Of a stretch of DNA of 64,000 nt, positions 52,565 to 59,554 are shown one piece after another. Position 1 is the first letter of the stretch; each line of letters opens with the position of its first letter. The position numbers and the translations under genes were made by a program. The stretch is from Brevibacillus_H sp041920465 (GTDB lineage Bacteria; Bacillota; Bacilli; Brevibacillales; Brevibacillaceae), in assembly GCA_041920465.1 (NCBI GenBank), contig JBHGXW010000009.1:1-64000 (forward strand), given 5' to 3'. Under the pieces are notes generated by a model. The model was not told the origin of the DNA and ran no database searches. It saw nothing but the letters and a program-made list of their open reading frames with translations.

Positions 52565-52593
52565 ACAATATATAAATTCCTGCCCCGTGTCAA
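52565..52593 (-). promoter_or_regulatory. metN operon sigma-A promoter
   Basis: TTGACA (52588-52593) and TATTGT (52565-52570) are separated by 17 bp on the minus strand. This gives a leader of about 130 nt that contains the attenuator-like structure. Confidence 0.65.
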
Positions 52594-52705
52594 TGTAAAA
52601 AAACAATTGAATTCATATTTCAACAATTTAATTTTGGAGCACCTGCTGTTGAGCCATGCTGAAAGCCGGATATAGGGAAGGTACGCCTGTCACATGCGTA
52701 CATTG

Positions 52706-53674
52706 TCATGATTTTTGTTCTTGATTCAATTGGCTGTTGTGGAGGACTTCCCGGACGTATTCTTGCACCGCGTCAACAGATGGGATCAAAACAGAACCTC
52801 CGCGATTGGAATCGTGGAAAGCGCCGGGCTGCGGAAGCTGGTATCCTTCTGCCTTCGTTGAATTTAATGTAAGGCCCAACGCAGCCAGTTTCAGCATATC
52901 CGTCGAGGAAAGGTTGGTTTGCACAAAAGGTTGAACCGATTGCAGAATCGACGGCAATTGCAAGACGGTCGCTCCGCTTTTCAGCTGTTGGGAAAGCGCG
53001 GTCAAAAGCTTGCGCTGCCGCTCCGTCCGGGTAAAATCGGAAGTCGCGTCATGACGAAACCTTACGTATTGAAGCGCTTTGTTCCCGTCCAGATGCTGAA
53101 GCCCCTTTTTCAGATCGATGTCGTATTTGCCTTTGTCAGTCGGGTCGTGGTAGCGCATGTTTTTTTCCACATTGATTTCCACGCCGCCAACCGCATCGAT
53201 CAGACCCTTGAATCCCTCGAAATCGGTAAGTATATAATAGCTGACCGGCAGACCGGTAAATTGGCTGACTGCTTCCATTGCCAGCTCCGGCCCGCCCTGG
53301 CCAAGTGCGGCATTAATTCTCGATTTGCCATAACCGGGGATTTCCACATAGGTATCCCGCAGGATAGAAAATTGGGTAAACGTCTTGGCTGCCGTATCAA
53401 TGCTCACCAGCATCATGCTGTCTGAACGAGGCATCTCATTGGGCCTCATCTCCCGCCTGTCTACTCCCATTAGCAGCAGATTTACCCTTTCGCTGCCTCC
53501 CCAAACCGGAATACCAGGCTTGTCCGCCCCCGTATCAATCGCAGAAGGAGCATGTGGCACAATCTTTGTTTTTTGAACCTCCTGGGAAAATGAGACAAAA
53601 GCATACCCGTAATATATGACAATCGCCAGTATGGCAAAGAGAAGGCTTACACCAATCATTTTTGCTTTTTTCAA
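52706..53674 (-). CDS. LytR-CpsA-Psr (LCP) family protein
   Basis: LCP enzymes transfer wall teichoic acid or other glycopolymers from undecaprenyl carriers to peptidoglycan. The 322-aa protein has an N-terminal membrane anchor (about 6-26) and an extracellular LCP domain. That domain has NLLLMGVDRREMRPNEMPRSDSMML near residue 65, ILRDTYVEIPGYGKSRINAA near 100 and QYVRFRHDATSDFTRTERQRKLL near 205, including the conserved Arg/Asp residues. I choose the TTG at 53672-53674 because AAAGGTGGAG sits 6 nt upstream. Confidence 0.94.
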   Translation of the reverse strand: MKKAKMIGVSLLFAILAIVIYYGYAFVSFSQEVQKTKIVPHAPSAIDTGADKPGIPVWGGSERVNLLLMGVDRREMRPNEMPRSDSMMLVSIDTAAKTFTQFSILRDTYVEIPGYGKSRINAALGQGGPELAMEAVSQFTGLPVSYYILTDFEGFKGLIDAVGGVEINVEKNMRYHDPTDKGKYDIDLKKGLQHLDGNKALQYVRFRHDATSDFTRTERQRKLLTALSQQLKSGATVLQLPSILQSVQPFVQTNLSSTDMLKLAALGLTLNSTKAEGYQLPQPGAFHDSNRGGSVLIPSVDAVQEYVREVLHNSQLNQEQKS

Positions 53675-53773
53675 TGAAAACTCCACCTTTGATAGCTAAC
53701 TCTGTTTTCGCCCTATTTTTCAGTATACTTGATTTCTCAAGAGGATTCATATACGAATAATGTAAAAAAATAC

Positions 53774-53798
53774 AAAAAGCCCCTGTGTTAAGGGGCTT
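53774..53798 (-). terminator. Terminator overlapping the stop codon of the 53788 gene
   Basis: AAAGCCCC and GGGGCTTT form an 8-bp stem, followed on the minus strand by a TTGTATTTTTTT tail. The gene's TAA stop lies at the hairpin loop. Confidence 0.85.
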
Positions 53799-54036
53799 TG
53801 ATCCGTTCTAGCTCACGAACCAACACTTTTACTTTGTACACTGTTTGTATTTGTTCGCCTTCCAAGCTGGTGCAGGTTTTGGTCCGATAGGGGATTCCTT
53901 CCCGGTCCAGGTAAAGACAGCAGCTTGCAAATGCCTTTTCGTCAACGGTTTCCAAAAAAGTGGTCCACCATTTTTGTTCGACCAGGTAAGCCACAAGTGA
54001 GCCGGCTAATGCGAGTATGATTCCGAGGAGTTCCAC
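53788..54036 (-). CDS. Small membrane-anchored hypothetical protein
   Basis: Not recognised. The 82-aa product has an N-terminal hydrophobic segment (MELLGIILALAGSLVAYLVE), then a soluble region with two adjacent cysteines (SCCLYLDREGIPYRT) and a third (KTCTS), ending in a basic helix. GGAGG lies upstream of the ATG. It is downstream of the P-type ATPase gene with about 48 nt between and may be co-transcribed. A metal-related role is only a guess from the cysteines and neighbour. Confidence 0.6.
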   Translation of the reverse strand: MELLGIILALAGSLVAYLVEQKWWTTFLETVDEKAFASCCLYLDREGIPYRTKTCTSLEGEQIQTVYKVKVLVRELERIKAP

Positions 54037-54084
54037 CGCATTTCCCTCCTTGTGTTAACCTATGCGATTTCTGGCGAAAAGGTA

Positions 54085-56871
54085 TCAACCAAAGCGGTGC
54101 AGTTTTTGCTGGCGAGGCTGGTGGCGTCTAAGCACTCCTCCGATTCCGGCTACGAACGTCGGGATACCGGAAGCTACCCAGATTAAAGACCAGTCGCGGA
54201 AGGACAAATCTGTCGTCTTAAAAATCGGCTGCAGCTGGTCTATATATAAAACTCCCAAAACAAGCAGCAGGGAAGAAAGAACGGCCCAGATCAAATACCT
54301 GTTCTCAAACGGATTCCGATGAAACACGGTATACTCACTGCGGCAGTCAAACACATGAATCAACTGCGCCATGACCAGCGTGGCAAAGGCAACGGTTTGG
54401 GCATGAACCAGATCAGCCGGGTTTTCTCTCAACGTCAACCAAAAGGCACCCAATGTGGTGGTTCCGATCAAAAAGCCGCGGCTGATGATTTTCCAGCCCA
54501 ATCCTCTGCCAAAAATGTTCTCGTTCTTGCCGCGCGGCTTGTGATACATCGTATCCGCTTCCGCCGGATCTACCCCCAACGCCATGGCCGGCAATCCGTC
54601 CGTAACCAAGTTTACCCACAAGATTTGAATGGGAACAAGCGGCAGCGGAAGCCCCAGCAGCATGGCGAACAGCATGACCAAGATTTCCCCTACATTGGAA
54701 GCGAGCAGGTAGCGGATGAATTTGCGAATGTTGTCGTAGATATTCCGCCCTTCTTCCACCGCAGCAACGATGGTGGCAAAATTGTCATCCCTCAGCACCA
54801 GATCGGACGCTTCTTTGGTTACGTCGGTGCCGGTAATGCCCATGGCGATCCCAATATCTGCGATTTTGATCGCGGGCGCGTCATTCACGCCGTCTCCCGT
54901 CATCGCAACGACGTGCCCTCTGGCCTGCAGCGCGCGGACAATCCGCAGTTTATGTTCGGGCGACACGCGGGCAAACACGGATACCTTTTCTACACATGCA
55001 GTTAATTGTTCATCGGATAATTCGTTTAACTCACGGCCTTCCAACACTTCCTGTGCACCGTGCAACAGGCCGATTTGCCGGCCGATTGCTTCCGCCGTAA
55101 TCTTGTGGTCTCCGGTAATCATCACGGTCTTGATGCCCGCTTGCCGGCAAAGGGAAATAGCTTGGGCCACTTCCTCGCGCGGCGGATCGATCATTCCGGC
55201 CATTCCCACAAAGATCAGCCCTGACTCGACGCTGACAAGCGGCTGTCCCACTTGATAGGAAGCGAGCGGCTTATAGGCAAATCCCAAGACGCGAAGGGCA
55301 TGACGCGCCATTTCTTCCGTCTTTGCCATTACCGCATTGCGCAGCCGGGCAGTAAACGGGACGACTTCCCCCTGCCAGAGGATGTGGGTGGAGCGGTTCA
55401 GAATAGATTCTACCGCTCCTTTGGTCAGCAGGTTTAATTTGCCGTCTGCCGTGCGCTCCACCACGGACATCATTTTTCGATCCGAGTCAAACGGCAGTTC
55501 ATCGATCCGCTCACCTCCCGCAAAAGACGGAAGCTTACCGCCCGAATCCCTTTTTCCCTTTTCCGCCAAGACGAGCAGCGCTCCCTCGGTTGGATCGCCA
55601 ATCACCCGGTACGACTGCACTTTGGCGGTTAATACAAGCATTTTGCGCTCCGTTTGCTCTTCCATGGTGATTTTGGCATTGTTGCAAGCTTCCGCAATTC
55701 GCAATAGCTGGCACAAATCAGGATTTTGCCTGAGGTTGACCGGTTTGTTTTGACTCAAAATTTTGCCGTTCGGGTCATAGCCGGCACCACTCACTTCAAA
55801 CATTTGATCACTTTGCCAGACATGGGTGACCGTCATTTTGTTCTGGGTCAAGGTGCCTGTCTTATCGGAGCAAATGACGGAAGCACAGCCTAACGTCTCG
55901 ACGGACGGCAATTTGCGGACAATCGCATTCCGTTTAATCATGCGCTGGACACCAAGCGCCAAAGCGATGGTCACAATAGCGGGCAGCCCTTCGGGAATAG
56001 CGGCGACCGCCAGGCTTACCCCTGCCAGAAACATCGTCATCAGTTCTTGTCCATGCCAAACCCCTGCTCCAATCACCAAAACGGTGAGGAGAAGGGCAAT
56101 TCCCACCAACGTTTTTCCCATTTGCTCCAAGCGGTGCTGCAGCGGAGTAGAAGCCGTTTCTGCCTCGTTGATCAGGTGGGCGATTTTGCCGATTTCCGTT
56201 GCCATTCCGGTTCTGGTGACAATCCCCTTGCCGGTACCGCCTGTGACCAGCGTCCCCATGAATGCCAGGTTCTTCTGATCCCCAAGCGGAATTTGCTCAC
56301 TCGCTCCTTTAGGGCTTAAAACCCCTTCCGTTTTGGACACCGGAACCGACTCCCCCGTCAGCGCCGACTCTTCAATTTCCAAACGGCTGGCCGAGAGAAT
56401 GCGAAGATCTGCCGGAACACGGTCACCAGCATCCAGCATGACAATATCACCCGGCACCAGCTCGGCGGCAGGAACCACATCTTGTCTGCCGTTGCGAATC
56501 ACACGGGCCATCGGAGAAGCCAGTTCCTTCAGCGCCTGCAAGGACCGTTCCGCACGGGCTTCCTGGATGAACCCAAGCACGGCGTTCAAAAAGATGATGG
56601 CGACAATCGTAAAGGCATCCAGATATTCTCCCAGAAAGTACGAAATCACCGTCGCAATCAAGAGAATTCCCACCATAAAATCTTTAAACTGTCCGAAAAA
56701 CACAGAAAAAAGCGAAATTTTCTCTTTCTCGGCAAGCTGGTTTGGCCCATATTCGTTTAGCCTTCTTTTTGCTTCTTGGGAATCCAGCCCGGTTTGCGGA
56801 TCGCTTGCTAGCGCCTTTACGGTTTCTTTTTGAGAAACGAGGTACCATGGTTTCGCCGGTTTGGTTATCAC
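54085..56871 (-). CDS. Cation-translocating P-type ATPase, Ca2+ type
   Basis: A 928-aa P2A-type ATPase resembling SERCA and B. subtilis YloB. It has an N-terminal cation-ATPase domain (YGPNQL), the actuator TGES motif (ALTGESVPVSK), a phosphorylation site in CSDKTGTLTQNKMTVT, and TGDGVNDAPAIKIADIGIAM near residue 660. About ten membrane segments are present. I use the GTG at 56871 (MITKPAKPWYLV), because GGAGGA lies 7 nt upstream. Longer readings to 56904 or 56934 lack such support. Ca2+ export is most likely; Mn2+ is possible. Confidence 0.93.
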   Translation of the reverse strand: MITKPAKPWYLVSQKETVKALASDPQTGLDSQEAKRRLNEYGPNQLAEKEKISLFSVFFGQFKDFMVGILLIATVISYFLGEYLDAFTIVAIIFLNAVLGFIQEARAERSLQALKELASPMARVIRNGRQDVVPAAELVPGDIVMLDAGDRVPADLRILSASRLEIEESALTGESVPVSKTEGVLSPKGASEQIPLGDQKNLAFMGTLVTGGTGKGIVTRTGMATEIGKIAHLINEAETASTPLQHRLEQMGKTLVGIALLLTVLVIGAGVWHGQELMTMFLAGVSLAVAAIPEGLPAIVTIALALGVQRMIKRNAIVRKLPSVETLGCASVICSDKTGTLTQNKMTVTHVWQSDQMFEVSGAGYDPNGKILSQNKPVNLRQNPDLCQLLRIAEACNNAKITMEEQTERKMLVLTAKVQSYRVIGDPTEGALLVLAEKGKRDSGGKLPSFAGGERIDELPFDSDRKMMSVVERTADGKLNLLTKGAVESILNRSTHILWQGEVVPFTARLRNAVMAKTEEMARHALRVLGFAYKPLASYQVGQPLVSVESGLIFVGMAGMIDPPREEVAQAISLCRQAGIKTVMITGDHKITAEAIGRQIGLLHGAQEVLEGRELNELSDEQLTACVEKVSVFARVSPEHKLRIVRALQARGHVVAMTGDGVNDAPAIKIADIGIAMGITGTDVTKEASDLVLRDDNFATIVAAVEEGRNIYDNIRKFIRYLLASNVGEILVMLFAMLLGLPLPLVPIQILWVNLVTDGLPAMALGVDPAEADTMYHKPRGKNENIFGRGLGWKIISRGFLIGTTTLGAFWLTLRENPADLVHAQTVAFATLVMAQLIHVFDCRSEYTVFHRNPFENRYLIWAVLSSLLLVLGVLYIDQLQPIFKTTDLSFRDWSLIWVASGIPTFVAGIGGVLRRHQPRQQKLHRFG

Positions 56872-57264
56872 GTCGATCTCCTCCAACTTTAATCTCTTCT
56901 TCATGTGTATGCGAACAAGCCCCCGACTATACACATGGAAGGCACTGCCTCGAAAACTCTCCCGTAAACAAATTTGCAGATCTGTACTTACTGATAAGAC
57001 CTAATAGTTCACAATTTTATCAATTTACAGTTGATGGACGTGATGTTAACATTTGGTTAAAGGTAAATAAAGTAATATAAAGGTTTATTTGGAAGATAAG
57101 AGTGGAATGTACTTCAAACCACAACCACCGTTGACATAATCAAAAAATAGAGAGTAAGCCAATCTAACCATTACTCAACTGACAAATTTATCTGTGCTTC
57201 ATAAAGAAATTATTTTCAAAGATGGAGTTGGGAGATTTTTGTGTGTCAGCAAGGGGAGTGTTAT

Positions 57265-58680
57265 ATGGGGTTACAAAAAACGTTGCAACGATCGCTACGA
57301 TCAGAAATTGAAAAACACCTGAAGATGAACGGCTATACGCTAAGCAAGCTTGGCGAATTGACAGGTATTAATCCCGGACATTTGAGTGAAATTCTAAATG
57401 GCAATCCACACCGGGCAATAACGATAAGCCAGTTAGACGCTATGGCTGCAGCTTTTGGACATGCTCCCGGATGGTTGTATGAATTGTACCCGGAAGAAGA
57501 ATGTTTTTCAGAGGGAAAAGTGTCGCGACGGCGAGTGGTGCCGTATTTGATTCGATGTGCGGAGATCGGTCGGCAGGACTGCATTGAAGCCACTACCTCC
57601 ATCCTCTTGGAAAATCCTAAAAATATTTCGATTCTTTTTTCCGTGGCAGAACAGCTGTTTCAAAGCGGGAAACGAAAGGAGTCAGTCCCTTTTTACCAGA
57701 TCGTGGTTGAAAACGAAAAAGACAGCCACTCTGAGCGTTTTGTGATGAGTCAATACCGACTGTTTCGGGCGTTACTGGGAACCGATGCGGAGGAAAACTG
57801 GAAGGCCGTTGTTCGATTTGAACCCTATTGGAATCGGTTACCAGAGAATGTACAGTTGGATGCATTGCTCCAATTGGCTAATGTGTGCTACTCCCTACAT
57901 AATTGGAAAGACGTTGAGAAATATGCTGACGAATTGAGGAAGTTAACGACAATAATATATCAGAACGAATTACACAAAATGAAAAGAGACCGGGATAACG
58001 AATTATATAAAGCAGAGCGTCATTTGGTAGTATACTACGGCCAAGGTTTTCTGCTAAAAGGTGTAGCACTCAAAAACCAAGGAATGTATAAAGAAGCGAG
58101 AAAATATGTGGATGGCTATGCTGACCTGAGTTGGTTTGAAATTTGGGATGAGACTTGCAAAAAAGAAGTACAGAAATTTCGATTATGGGCGACAGCCAAT
58201 GCTTATACGTTGGACATACTCATGGGGAACATAAACGTTCTTCCCGACTATACTCGTTTTCTCACTGAAAACCCAACCGAAATTCTTCCCGGATTGGTAA
58301 CGATCATAAAAGCAGCTAATGAGTTTGATTTTTCCGTTGATATCGTACTAGAACAGTTTGCAGAAAGCATAAGTTATTTTATGAAACACAATGATGCTAT
58401 AGGAAGCATCCATCATCTTAACTTCCGTTATCATTTAGCAGTATACTTGTTTAAAAAAGGAAAATTTACAGATGGATTAAATGAGGTTCTACAGTGCCTC
58501 GTTTTGTCTGATACAATGAAACACTATGATAATTTCAAGAGGTGTATAGCCTTGTTTTGGCTCCATCTGCCTCACGCATCGGATCAGCAAAAAAGAATCT
58601 ATCAATCTGTCATTATGAAAGGAGCGGTAAAGGGTGAAGAGGATTTTTCTTTCATTAGCTCTAGTATTGGTATTGTCTAG
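57265..58680 (+). CDS. XRE-type HTH regulator with TPR-like C-terminus; probable peptide-pheromone receptor (RRNPP-like)
   Basis: A 471-aa cytoplasmic regulator. The N-terminal HTH (about 12-65) reads YTLSKLGELTGINPGHLSEI, LNGNPHRAITISQLDAM. The rest (about 95-471) is a long array of helix pairs of TPR type (for example LLKGVALKNQGMYKEARKYV near 265 and YHLAVYLFKKGKFTDGLNEV near 390). This HTH-plus-TPR plan is that of PlcR, NprR and AimR-like receptors. The 3' end overlaps a secreted-peptide gene by 47 nt in another frame, as in rap-phr cassettes. GGGGAG lies 6 nt before the ATG. The gene is AT-richer than its flanks, suggesting transfer. Confidence 0.82.
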   Translation: MGLQKTLQRSLRSEIEKHLKMNGYTLSKLGELTGINPGHLSEILNGNPHRAITISQLDAMAAAFGHAPGWLYELYPEEECFSEGKVSRRRVVPYLIRCAEIGRQDCIEATTSILLENPKNISILFSVAEQLFQSGKRKESVPFYQIVVENEKDSHSERFVMSQYRLFRALLGTDAEENWKAVVRFEPYWNRLPENVQLDALLQLANVCYSLHNWKDVEKYADELRKLTTIIYQNELHKMKRDRDNELYKAERHLVVYYGQGFLLKGVALKNQGMYKEARKYVDGYADLSWFEIWDETCKKEVQKFRLWATANAYTLDILMGNINVLPDYTRFLTENPTEILPGLVTIIKAANEFDFSVDIVLEQFAESISYFMKHNDAIGSIHHLNFRYHLAVYLFKKGKFTDGLNEVLQCLVLSDTMKHYDNFKRCIALFWLHLPHASDQQKRIYQSVIMKGAVKGEEDFSFISSSIGIV

Positions 58681-58756
58681 TAATATCGGGGGTACAAGTT
58701 TAATGACGGTAGAAACGTATAAAATTATCCAATACGATCATGGAGTAGGCGGATAA
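58634..58756 (+). CDS. Secreted signalling pre-peptide 1 (C-terminus IQYDHGVGG)
   Basis: A 40-aa ORF, below normal cutoffs. It starts with GTG (58634-58636), with AGGAG 9 nt upstream, inside the end of the receptor gene. The N-terminus KRIFLSLALVLVLSS is a signal sequence. The tail TYKIIQYDHGVGG ends with a nonapeptide identical to that of the next small gene. This is the layout of RRNPP pre-peptides, which are exported, trimmed and re-imported by an oligopeptide permease. The mature form could be a C-terminal fragment such as DHGVGG or YDHGVGG; this is inference. Confidence 0.75.
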   Translation: MKRIFLSLALVLVLSSNIGGTSLMTVETYKIIQYDHGVGG

Positions 58757-58776
58757 ACACTGAGATCAGCACGGAA

Positions 58777-58804
58777 GCATCCCTATGAGGGGGATGCTTT
58801 TTAT
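58777..58804 (+). terminator. Terminator after pre-peptide 1
   Basis: GCATCCC (58777-58783) and GGGATGC (58791-58797) form a 7-bp stem with a 7-nt loop, followed by TTTTTATT. It ends the receptor-peptide transcript. Confidence 0.88.
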
Positions 58805-58841
58805 TATCCTATTTTTCTCAGGAGAGGTTTTTTGGGGTGTC

Positions 58842-58858
58842 GATGTATAGTTATAATT
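58842..58858 (+). promoter_or_regulatory. Promoter region in repeat A (for pre-peptide 2)
   Basis: A TATAAT (in GTATAGTTATAATTG) lies about 40 bp before the pre-peptide 2 start. The position of the -35 hexamer holds a T-rich sequence (TTTTTG) that is a poor match, so an activator may be needed. The TPR regulator encoded upstream is the obvious candidate. The same sequence recurs in repeat B. Confidence 0.5.
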
Positions 58859-58894
58859 GTCCTGATTTTACAAAATAAGGGAGGTGATTGACCT

Positions 58895-59020
58895 ATGAGA
58901 GCTTTTTTGCTTTCGCTGGCTCTGGTGCTGGGAGTGTTTAACAGTGTTACGGTTACGGATGGACTGATAGTCAAAATAAAGTCTGGAGTGATCCAGTACG
59001 ATCATGGAGTAGGCGGATAA
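58895..59020 (+). CDS. Secreted signalling pre-peptide 2 (C-terminus IQYDHGVGG)
   Basis: A 41-aa ORF starting MRAFLLSLALVLGVFNS, a signal sequence, and ending KSGVIQYDHGVGG. The last nine residues are identical to pre-peptide 1, while the middle differs (VTVTDGLIVKIKS versus GGTSLMTVETYK). That is what selection for a conserved C-terminal signal would give, although the tail also lies in a DNA repeat. AGGGAGGTG sits 9 nt before the ATG. It has its own promoter and terminator, so it can be made without the receptor transcript. Confidence 0.75.
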   Translation: MRAFLLSLALVLGVFNSVTVTDGLIVKIKSGVIQYDHGVGG

Positions 59021-59042
59021 ACACACTAAGATCAGCACGGAA

Positions 59043-59070
59043 GCATCCCTATGAGGGGGATGCTTTTTAT
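59043..59070 (+). terminator. Terminator after pre-peptide 2
   Basis: Second copy of the GCATCCC/GGGATGC hairpin (59043-59049 and 59057-59063), followed by TTTTTATT. Confidence 0.88.
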
Positions 59071-59109
59071 TATCCTATTTTTCTCAGGAGAGGTTTTTTG
59101 GGGTGTCGA

Positions 59110-59126
59110 TGTATAGTTATAATTGT
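59110..59126 (+). promoter_or_regulatory. Promoter region in repeat B (for the Spo0E-like gene)
   Basis: Same TATAAT-containing sequence as in repeat A, about 35 bp before the Spo0E-like frame. If the TPR regulator acts on repeat A it should act here too. Confidence 0.45.
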
Positions 59127-59149
59127 CCTGATTTGACAGAATAAGGGAG

Positions 59150-59464
59150 GTGATTGACATAAGTGAAGTTGTTTATGTTTATGAACTTGATAAGGACGTT
59201 CCCCTCCGCTACCACGCCAAGAGAACGTCCCCAATAGGAGCAGTACATGCCCCTGATAATGATTGTACCATTAATCCAGCGAAGCAGGGAACAGAAAAAT
59301 CCCTTACAGAACCAGATTTGCTAAAATCCATAGAAATCTTGCGGGAACAATTAGTGGAATTAGTTCGGAAACATGACTTTTCAAGCGATGCTGTTGTCAA
59401 ATTAAGCCAACGTTTGGACAAGTATATTCTTGAGGCTCAAACCAGGATGATAGGGAAATCATGA
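59150..59464 (+). CDS. Spo0E-like aspartyl-phosphate phosphatase (start uncertain)
   Basis: The C-terminal 50 residues (LLKSIEILREQLVELVRKHD, then DAVVKLSQRLDKYILEAQTR) match the Spo0E family: two helices with the SQxLDxxI motif. Spo0E proteins dephosphorylate Spo0A-P and so delay sporulation. The frame opens at GTG 59150, but this overlaps the SD, and residues 1-50 do not look like Spo0E (family length is about 50-85 aa). A later non-ATG start, for example TTG near residue 56, is possible. A 24-codon GTG frame at 59163, MKLFMFMNLIRTF, may be a decayed third pre-peptide start. Function is inferred from the family. Confidence 0.6.
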   Translation: MIDISEVVYVYELDKDVPLRYHAKRTSPIGAVHAPDNDCTINPAKQGTEKSLTEPDLLKSIEILREQLVELVRKHDFSSDAVVKLSQRLDKYILEAQTRMIGKS

Positions 59465-59495
59465 ACATAAAGCCTTATTGGGTAAATCCATAAAG

Positions 59496-59532
59496 TCCCG
59501 CCTCACTCTTTACTGTGGCGGGATGTTTTTTG
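59496..59532 (+). terminator. Terminator of the Spo0E-like gene
   Basis: TCCCGCC (59496-59502) and GGCGGGA (59517-59523) form a 7-bp stem followed by TGTTTTTTGG. Confidence 0.85.
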
Positions 59533-59554
59533 GGGACAGCCCCTTATCAGCAAG

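Larger units (their letters stand above)
58727..58892 (+). repeat. Tandem repeat block, copy A
   Basis: 166 bp nearly identical to 58991-59158. It contains the last 9-10 codons of a pre-peptide, a terminator, a promoter-like region with TATAAT, and the SD (AGGGAGGTGATTGAC) of the next gene. The copies differ by a few substitutions and a 2-nt indel after the stop codon. Confidence 0.93.
58991..59158 (+). repeat. Tandem repeat block, copy B
   Basis: 168 bp nearly identical to 58727-58892, including peptide tail, terminator, TATAAT-containing promoter region and SD. Here the block leads not into another pre-peptide but into the Spo0E-like reading frame. Confidence 0.93.
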
